A model generated the notes under the pieces. The model searched no databases. It saw only the letters and a program-made list of their open reading frames with translations, and was not told the origin of the DNA. This document shows, piece after piece, positions 55,769 through 64,000 of a DNA stretch of 64,000 nucleotides. Positions within the stretch are counted from its first letter, which is position 1, and each line of letters begins with the position of its first letter. A program made the translations under genes and the position numbers. The stretch comes from Pseudofabraea citricarpa (lineage: Eukaryota > Ascomycota > Leotiomycetes > Helotiales > Dermateaceae), in contig JAPWGK010000015.1 in the NCBI GenBank assembly GCA_029641185.1, forward strand, positions 682,001 to 746,000, written 5' to 3'.

Positions 55769-57810
55769 TCACATCCAACGGCTTCGATCGCGCTTTTGAT
55801 CAGAAACAACAGAGCCAGTAGTACTAGCGTTGCGACTGTTAACAGGAATGCCGTTGGTGATATTAACGCTACCGGTGCTTAGCATGCCATTAGGTCTCTC
55901 AGGCGAGTTCCAATCAACATCGTTGGTGACGACACTTTCCAGATCCAGATTTTGAGAAGTCGCATTGCTAATATGTTGAGTGTTGTGAGCTTGAATATTG
56001 TTATACGAATCCTGGCTTGTAAACTTCTCGTCAGAATCATCGTGTTCGTAATCACGCCAGAAGTCCTTTTTGCCTTTGAATAGTCGTCTCAACCATGCTG
56101 GTAGTAAGCCTCCCTTAACCTTATATGACCAATAGTCCTTCCGCTCATAGTCGAATGGAACCAGCCGGCCAGCACTAACCTTGAAGAGGATCCATGCAGT
56201 TGTGTTTAGAAGGATGTATGTGATAATACCAGCGATGAGACCATAGGCAATGGAGAAAGTAAAGGGCATAATAGCCATAGTAAGAAAGGCAGGAATTGAG
56301 TCTCCAATGTAGCGCCAATTTATGTCGGTACAGGCACGTGCCATCATAGCACCAACGAGGATCAGAGTACAACCCGTAGCCCAAGGAGGAATTGACGCAA
56401 AGATCGGCGCAAAGAACAGGGAGATAAAAAAGCACAATCCTGTAACGCAGGCAGTAATACCCGTCACACCACCTTCTGAAATACCAGCTCCGGATTCGAT
56501 ATAAGCTGTGACAGGAGGACTTCCAAAGAGGGAGCCAATGGTAATTCCAAGTGCATCAATAAGATATGCGGCAGCACTGCCTTCAAAATCCTGTGTGTTT
56601 TCATCCATAGCACCACAGAATCTTGCCATGGAATACAAAGTGCCAGTACAATCGAGGATGTCGACGTATAGGAAGGTGAATAGAGCCGCAGCAAACTGTC
56701 CAGCATGCGCACCAGTAATATCCCAATCCTGAACAGCGAGTACTTGCTGAATAGGATGAAATGCCACGATATTCTTGAAGAACGCAAATGCGTCATCACC
56801 AAAAGGCGTGTTGGGAAAGGCAGTGACAGGTGTGTTTCGAGGCCACGAAATTATGGAAACAAGGAGGATTCCAAATATGATAGCACCCTTGACTCTGTAC
56901 ATCATAAGGAAGGCTGTGAAGAATCCTCCGCCAGCGATACCAAGCCACAGGGTCGGGTTGCGCATTTGTCCAGAGGTACATACTTGTGTAATAGGGTCGC
57001 GAAGTTCAGGAACACAACCACCAAGTTTCAGTGGGTCATCAAGACCACCTGTAATGACACCGATTCCACCATTGTATGTGAGTCCGATCAGAGTAAGGTA
57101 GAATCCAATGCCTGCTCCACTTGCAATCTTTAAACTGGACGGAATCGCTCGAGCAAGCCATTGTCGAAGACCAAGTAGAGAAAGAACAACGAAGATTAGT
57201 CCTTCAACAAAGACTGCAGTCAAAGCAAGACGGTAAGAAACGGGGCCTTGTCCATGTAAACCCACAACTTGGTATGTGAAGTACGCATTTAGACCCATCC
57301 CTGGTGCCAAGGCAATCGGCATGTTGGCGAAGAGTCCCATTGCAAAGCTTGTCAAAGCTGAAATAGCAGCAGTAGCGGTGATAAGATCGCGAGAGATGAG
57401 TTGTTGGCAGGATTGGTATTTGGCATAGCCAGGTGACCTAATGTCAAAGCAGAAAGGGTCGTTAGAGCTCTCGGAGTTTTCGCAAACACAAGTTCCTCCA
57501 GAGTCTTTACATCGTCAGTAGACGACCACACAATCAAGAGTACAAGCAACAAGATCTAGTGGAACTTACTTGAAACAATGAGAGCATTGACCGAGATGAT
57601 GTATGCCATAGCAAAGAAAGTAGCCAGACCAGCTCTGACCTCTGTCAAGAAACGGCTGCCCTTTCTCTCATGGCGATGTCCCGAGAACTCCAATCTGAAG
57701 CGGCGCCCAACCACGCTCTTGGCGACGGCCTTGTTGGTCCTATCGATCTAAAGACAGCGTCAGCACAATCAATTTTCTATACCGTTAGGGAGAAAGCTTA
57801 CCCAACCCAT
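55769..57810 (-). CDS. AzgA-type purine (hypoxanthine-adenine-guanine) permease
   Basis: Three exons on the minus strand (57810-57802, 57747-57570, 57504-55769) give 640 residues. AzgA-like proteins are proton-coupled plasma-membrane purine transporters of the NCS2/AzgA group, with about 12-14 membrane helices. Landmarks are the N-terminal basic start followed by RAGLATFFAMAYIISVNA, a lumen-side SGGTCVCENSESSNDPFC loop, then IALAPGMGLNAYFTYQVVG, LTYNGGIGVI, and YIESGAGISEGG. The protein ends in a ~110-residue polar cytosolic tail (ERKDYWSYKVKGG..., Asn/Ser-rich). The first coding exon is only nine bases (Met-Gly-Trp), and the next begins IDRTNKAVAKSV, the usual start. Substrate choice among purines is family inference. 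Confidence 0.92.
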
Positions 57811-60800
57811 GTTGAAGCAAGAGGGGACGTGTTATGTAACAGAGTAATGCAATGTGCAATTAGCAATCTTCGGGATTGCCTTCTATTGTTGCATGCGCCT
57901 TTGGCATATGTGCCGAGGTGGCGGAGATGTTCGTTGAATGCTGGCTGCTAGGCTCAGATTAGGTGGAGGTGGAGGTGGAGGTGGAGGTGGAGGTGAGATG
58001 AAGTGGAGAGACCAGGACGAGTTCGCTAGATTTTTGAAAGGAAGGCAGAGAGGCAGTTTGCTTAGTGAATCTGTGGTGATCGAAGCACTAGCTTTCCCAG
58101 ACTCGTTGCCCAATTAGGAAATCACGAGTGCTGGGGGAGAACAACAGAAATATTGCCAACCAAGACTTCGGTACTGACACCACTTCCACAACCACAGCTC
58201 TGCGTGGTATTTACCAAACAGTACCTACATGCGAGACGTATCTGAGTTGTATGGGCGGATTGGTTACGACAAGATACGCAATGATAAGGAAGGCTGGCAG
58301 TAGAGGCGACAGAAGCGCTATAAGGACACGAGCAATAAAAAGCAGCAATGAGCAATGGCACGAAGAAACTTCCCTCTGTAGATGCAGGGTTATATAAACG
58401 GCAAGAGGTGAGTGCTAAACTGCCAAATGTGATATGGGCTGACTTCAGATGCACTACTATCCATGCGAATTTTCACCTTCAACAAGATACACCACGTCGT
58501 CCATGACTTTGCCAGATGACTACTCTGTGCGTGCAAGTTCTCTCACCGACTGCTCTTGAGCAATGGCTGTGCACTTGTGAAAAGTTGGCGACAGGAATCC
58601 TACTGTTCTTCGACGTTTATTGCACTTCGCCCACGAACTTGCAGGCACATCAACTCCTCTATTGGCCGGCCCCAAGCTGTTGCGGTCGTGGAACTCGGTT
58701 TCTATGCTTTCCATGCACGCTTCGAACAGTCTGAACCTCTGCACCGGGACGACGCATGCATATTAACACCCGAGTCATCACATGTCGGCACCAATACCGG
58801 TACGAGAGCAAGGGGCTGGGACATGCTGTGCATGTTCTGTTTCTAGAAAAAGGATAGCTGCCAAAGGCAAAGTGTGCTGCTGTGCTGACACCTGCTTATC
58901 AATCGTACGAACGTCAAGGGATATATCTGTACTTTCCTGTAAGATGGTAGCATTCGTATGCAGAGGCGTTTTAAATTCCAACCTTCCAGTTACAGAACAA
59001 CCGCTGTGCCCCTCAATTCAGGTGATGGGTGGCACACTGTCTCCGCATGGCAAAGGCATAATGTCCGGTCGCTAAGTTCATGACTTTTGCCGATGGTATC
59101 CAGGTGTCCCGAATTGGCTCAGATATTTTCTTACTGGGTCCTACAGAGAACAGTTGTACTGTAGTAAGTAGGTAGTTTTTGACCACAAGCGACCTGTGCA
59201 CCACGACCCCAGACCCACTAGATTTCCGACACGGTTCATCCGGTAATCAGAACTCCAGCCCTTCCACGAGTGGTATCCCTGTAACCCGAATGGCGGACGT
59301 GTAGATAACGTTCTGCTGCATCAACGCGCGGCAACACGGACAGCATGGCAGCAATGAGCTTCAGCGTGTAAACTGCTGTGCGAAGAAACACATGCAAGTG
59401 ATCATGGTTTTCAGGGGTGAACTCATGACCTTTGGTACACGTACTGACGATAGCTAGGGACCAGAAATTGTGGCATGCAGCATGGTCAAGAAACAAGAGC
59501 TTTCAAGAGGGCCACAGGACCATGTATCTTCCCGCTAGCATCACCTACAAGAAATCTCCTGGGCCTGGAGAATATTATGACAAGCCAACCACTGCAAACT
59601 TTTGGCCGGCATCGGTTTCCCCACGGCGATGCATGAGGCTCGGTTCTGGTATCTTTGCTCTTGCCAACGCTACTACTAAATATACCACTTCTTTCACAAC
59701 TTCTCGAATTTCTCAATAATGAACATCACAAAAATTGGGAGTGAAAGCTATAATAAGAAATAAGTATACGGTCCGGTAGAAAGCTACATCACACCAGCCG
59801 ATACTGAGCCCGAAGATGAGATATCCTTGCTAGGTTTTGGACTAATTGTATTTGCCATCATCAATTATTGTGTATACTTGCTGTGGATGACAACTGGCAA
59901 TCCAGGTATGAGGGATTTGTTGGACGATCTACAGCTTCAGTCTGAAGTATCGTGCCGGTTGCCGTAGACCTAAGGATGAGAAGTCGGAAGCCGGCATGCA
60001 TTACGTCTTAACTTGACTCCCATCATCTGAAGTCTTTTTGGTACAATTTCCAGCAGCTGGAGTCCGTTTTCCGACTTGGCCTCGCCACGAAATGTTATTT
60101 TTGTATCATGGATTTTTCAATCTAAGATGAACTCAGAATATCTGTTATCACGGTGACACGAGATCCTGTCTTTCTCACAGTTGTAGCGGTTATTGTGCAA
60201 AGTGGGTACGAACAGTCCAGATTGAAGGCGATTACTACAACCATCAAGTTGAAGCTCTTGAAAACCTTTGTTGGGATTCTCTTCCTCGGCCATACAGCTT
60301 CTCGCAACTTGCGCCGAGAAGGAAGCATCTCCCAAGACATCATAGCAAACAACAGATGTTCCAGCCGAAGCCCAGCTATCAGCCGGAAAGGTACATGTAG
60401 GAATGCCCGAGGCAGTGGAACGAAGAAAGTGCCAGCTGATGGGCACAGAAACCGTTGAAGGAGATACAGCAAAACTCTATTTATGTTACGGAATGCGGAA
60501 TGCGCGTCACTGAGTAACTCTACCAAGTCCCTTGTCCATTCAGGCCGACGAGCAAGCACGAAGAGAAAAGTAGACATTGGTCGCCTCATCCGATGAATAA
60601 TCAAGCGAGGGGGTTGTACAACATCCTGTTCCAAGCGTTGGCCGAACTTTCCAACTTCTCTCGATTCTCTTCGGATTTCTTCTCCACTTGATTATGCTGC
60701 AGATTTTGGAGTCGATGGTTTCTGGCAGCTTGTCAGCTGCAGGCTGCCTACAAGTATCATCTCAAGAGTGCATCTCGTCGAAGCAAAGGCTAGATACCTT

Positions 60801-61739
60801 GTCTTTCTCTCACCGCTCACTCAACCTCGTCACCACCGAGTAGAACTTCAAACCTTTCGGGAAATTGCATAAGAAAATATCTGCCATTTTCTTCCTTTCT
60901 TCCTTCCATCCTATCTCGATCTTTGTCATATTTGCGGGCAAAAGAGTCGGGTTGCAGATTTAACTATCCAACCAACCGGCCCACAAATCTAGGCACATCT
61001 GTACCATACAAACTCCGCCCTGTAGTCCTCCCTACCTCTGGGCCTGGAAGGACCAAGGTGTTGTGGGCCATGTAGTTGGCTATCCTTCCCGGCCAGCTGC
61101 ATCTCCCGTCTCATGTATGCGAATATCAAATTCTGGCAGAGGGTACTCATCTTCCAAAATCCACTCAAACATATCTGCATAACGACTAGTGTCCAGAGCT
61201 CTAAACAACGCCCGACCAATGGACTGGGCCTATCGGGTTTCTCGTCGATGACCAGGCCAGAAGATGTCAGGTCGTGTGAGCATGCATAATGACATAGCAA
61301 TGCATGCCTCATTAGCATGTTGTTTCGAGGAGAGCCAGTCGTGCAGCGAAGGGCGAATTCGGTCTCGTCAGAAGCATTTTCAGTAGTTCTCTTTCCTTCA
61401 GATCACTCGATACATTCTGTCGCTATCGAGTTAAGTATAACGGCGTTCAATTGGTCACATTTTGACTCTTTCTCTTTCACAGCAGTCTCGATTTTCAATC
61501 TTTCAAGAGAAGAAGAGTAAATATGTAATCAGCCATTTTGCAATTTATATATCACACTACAAACACGAATACGTAACGCCTTTCTCTCTCCCCGAATAAC
61601 ATGACATGGAAAGAATGCACCCTATTTTCCTTTCTGGAAATGCTCAACAGAACGCCGATATAGAATCAAACCCCCCTATGATATCTCCAATGCAATTTTA
61701 ATGACCGGCCAGTCTAAAGTGGCTCTGGTCCATACCTGT
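57811..61739. other. Long gene-poor stretch, about 3.9 kb
   Basis: It contains the AzgA promoter and the 3' side of HOM3. A GGTGGA hexanucleotide tract (57960-57996) is the only clear repeat. Open frames up to ~170 codons (for example 60122-60634 minus) have no recognisable domain. I found no tRNA-like cloverleaf, transposase or repeat ends by eye. Confidence 0.45.
57960..57996. repeat. GGTGGA hexanucleotide repeat
   Basis: Six consecutive GGTGGA units, G-rich on the + strand, about 150 bases upstream of the AzgA ATG, in its promoter region. Confidence 0.95.
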
Positions 61740-63534
61740 CTACTCCAGAAACGTGAAAAGATTCGTATGCAATATATTCATAGCCCGTGTTGCTTCGTGC
61801 GCATGTATAACACAAGATATGTTGATCTCGCTCGCACCTACATTTCAAATTAGTGGGCGAGGGGTGGCAGAACTAGGAGGAGAAATACCTTGCGAGATCA
61901 TTTCAATGTTGACATTGTGTTCTCCCAATGTCGAGAACATCTTACCAGCGACACCTATCATGTTCTTCATCTCCGCACCAACCAGACTCAAAATGGCCAT
62001 CTTGTCGAGTATGCTAACCTCACCACATTCTTCAAGCTCTGCCTTGGCGGATTGTAAATCGGCATCAGATATGTTGGCAGAGTGGATGGCCATAGATACG
62101 TGAACTTCAGATGTAGAGATGAGATCTACCGACAGTTGGCGTTTATCCAAGATGGTGAAGACTTTTTGAAAGAACCCGTGTGATATGGAGCGCTTGTTCG
62201 AATGGACATTGATAACTGATATTTTATCCTTGATGGTGACAGCGGTTGGCCTCTTGGGAGTCTTTCTGAAACCTGGTACACTAGCATTTCGGGCGTGCAT
62301 CAGTTGGCCTGCTGACAGCACTGGATCAGGAACAACGATGGTGCCATTCCCACGTGGATTTTTGACATTCTTTATGCGAATTCGAATGGGTGGCTTCGCG
62401 TGTATGACTTGATCCATCGTTAGGTGGTGAATGACTTCCGAACCATAAAAGGTCAATTCTGCTGCTTCCGCGGGGGTGATGGTCTGGAGAAGTCTGGCTG
62501 TCGGTACTTTTGTAGGGTCGGCTGTGAAAATACCATCAACCTCTTTCCAGACCTGCAACTCTTCTGCTTTCATGCCAACTGCTACCAAAGCTGCACAAAG
62601 ATCGGTATATCCTCTTCCAATCTCACCATCCATCAATCCACCTGGTACTGTTCCAAAGTATCCCGTCATGACTGGTACTCTATCTTCGCATGCGAGAACC
62701 TTGTTCTTGAGAGCTGCTGCCAATTCTGCGTAAAAGTCCATGTCAATTCCTTTCGGTGTCTTGAAGTGGATCACATCGGCGAGGTCAACATATTCAGCAT
62801 CGACACCCTTGTAGAGTTTTAGTAAGTAAGTCCTGGGAAGTTAATGGACTTGCTCACCCGATCTTGTAACAGCGCTGCAACAAAACGGCAGCTGAGTTTC
62901 TCTCCAAAACTGACTAAACGGTCCTTCGAGCGAGAGTCTATCTCCAGATGCCATTGTGCCACTACTGATCTATACTCGATTATTGAGCTGCATTCAGTCT
63001 CGATTTCCTTTATGAGGGAGGATTGTATGGTGGGATTCTGAATATGGCTTTGGGCAGCGTGGACATGATCTTCGCAGATGACTTTGACAAGTCGCTCATA
63101 CTCTTTCGTGAGAGTATCGTAATGTACGGATTCGGTATCCTTGACCGCGTTGACCTCCTCGAGAACCCCAAATATCTCTAATAATCTATGCGACTCAGAA
63201 TAAGCAATTGCTACATGGTGGGGTAAATGCAGGTAAGCCTTACCTGCTGGTGGTTCCCTCGACCTTCTTCCCCGTACTTCGCGCAGAACACACAACGACA
63301 ATTCGATTATGTTCAAGACTCGCCCTAAAGAACCAATCAGCTTCAATTGCTTCATCTGCGAGCCGGGTTTCCTGACCGTACAATGTCCTCGGCGATGTTC
63401 ACCGCGAACTTGCCTACCGACGTGCCACCAAACTTTTGCACCACCCATGGTTGGGCACTGTCATTTTTCCTGAGCGTTTTTGGGCCATTGGTGGAAGGCT
63501 CAGAGTGTCCGTTGGTAAGTACTGAAGCGCTCAT
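61740..63534 (-). CDS. HOM3: Aspartate kinase (aspartokinase), HOM3
   Basis: Five exons on the minus strand (63534-63377, 63324-63244, 63185-62858, 62807-61889, 61837-61740) give 527 residues, the yeast Hom3 size. It phosphorylates aspartate, the first step toward threonine, methionine and isoleucine. The KFGGTSVG nucleotide-binding motif is at residues 34-41, and VVVCSARSTGKK follows the first junction. The catalytic domain continues with GGLMDGEIGRGYTDLCAALVA, and two ACT regulatory domains occupy the C-terminal third (SVDLISTSEVHVSMAI and NVNIEMISQ/GASEINISCVI), which confer threonine feedback in fungi. The fifth exon restores the second ACT domain; the frame would otherwise stop inside intron 4. 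Confidence 0.95.
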
Positions 63535-64000
63535 TATCCAAAAGTTGGAGAAATTAGGTATGAAATGGTGAAATGAAGGTGTATGTTATAATAGCGTAGA
63601 GTCATCGCGGCCTCTTGTCATTTTTTATCGCGAGATCGGAGAAATCCCGGGGGGTTGTCGCAGTCAGCGTAGTGGTGGTGCTGACGGTGGGCGGCGGCGG
63701 CACAGGCACAGGACAGTACAGTAGCAGTGGGGTCGCGATTCCACGAATCCCGACTGCGAGCTGCGTTGTCAGTCATACCTAACCTAATACCCTACGCGCT
63801 TTTGTGAGTAAACAATCTGCGTGTCTGTCGATTGGTCGAGTAGAAATGACATCGATACAGGACCGTACTGTAGCCTCGCAAACAAACAGAGCCTCACTTT
63901 CAGATCGTTCACTCCAGATCCCCCGCTCTGGATGAGCCAGGCAGCACTAGCCAGCAGCTATCATGTGATATGACGCAGCGAGGACGGAACGAGTGACAAG
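63535..64000. other. HOM3 upstream region to window end
   Basis: About 466 bases: the HOM3 promoter and distal DNA. GC-rich near 63650-63700 (GGCGGCGGCGG run). No other gene start is seen before the window ends. Confidence 0.5.
63599..63605 (-). promoter_or_regulatory. Possible Gcn4/CPC1 (general amino-acid control) element upstream of HOM3
   Basis: ATGACTC on the minus strand lies 65 bases upstream of the HOM3 ATG. It matches the core of the Gcn4/Cpc1 element TGACTC(A). HOM3 is a known Gcn4-type target in yeast. A seven-base match occurs easily by chance, so this is weak. Confidence 0.3.

Noticed and set aside
60122..60634. A 170-codon minus-strand frame
   Set aside because: No domain and overlaps a similar frame in another register; no splice support.
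62819..62857. Apparent aspartokinase stop after PGLTY
   Set aside because: It lies in an intron (62808-62857, GTGAGC donor and CTACAAG acceptor); splicing restores the catalytic domain, so the gene is not broken.

Overview
The window is nuclear DNA of a filamentous ascomycete (Pezizomycotina). Evidence: short GT-AG introns of roughly 45-110 bases, moderately spaced genes on both strands, ascomycete-type proteins (a fungal rhodopsin-domain membrane protein, an AzgA-type purine permease, an Ist2-like anoctamin, a COQ8 with a very long N-terminus), and intergenic microsatellites. The encoded proteins read most like Leotiomycetes, but the class is an inference. I saw no CRISPR array, rRNA or tRNA gene, complete transposon or virus.

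Layout. 0.2-1.7 kb: PAF1 (Paf1 transcription elongation complex), followed by a simple-repeat belt at 2.0-2.8 kb. 3.6-15 kb is sparse: an SDR-fold protein with altered catalytic motifs, an acidic conserved protein of unknown function, and a GT8 glycosyltransferase, separated by kilobases without convincing genes. 15.5-27.1 kb: an Ist2/anoctamin-like membrane protein, a secreted protein made of two copies of one cysteine domain, and a TORC2 Rictor/Ste20 orthologue. 27.8-38.5 kb: a possible 64-residue gene, a C2H2 zinc-finger gene, a long gene-poor stretch, a 7-TM rhodopsin-domain protein and a double-GNAT protein that looks like the C-terminal half of a larger GH3-GNAT architecture.

40.7-57.8 kb is a compact block of conserved cellular genes: CENP-I/Mis6, serine palmitoyltransferase small subunit, RRP36, COQ8, ESS2/Bis1, PP5/Ppt1, POP8, SPT4, KIN17 and an AzgA-type purine transporter. 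Three pairs in it (ssSPT/RRP36, ESS2/PP5, POP8/SPT4) share short divergent intergenic promoters. 57.8-61.7 kb is again empty, and 61.7-63.5 kb carries aspartokinase (HOM3), the first step of Thr/Met/Ile synthesis.

No gene cluster for secondary metabolism or a defence system is apparent; adjacent genes are functionally unrelated, although PAF1, SPT4 and ESS2 are all RNA polymerase II or mRNA factors, and RRP36 and POP8 both act in RNA processing. Multi-exon models below were assembled by hand from conserved-protein continuity, splice consensus and reading phase; every model was checked for phase closure. The least ordinary items are the duplicated secreted protein, the motif-altered SDR protein, the GNAT protein without a GH3 catalytic domain, and the repeat-bearing COQ8 extension.
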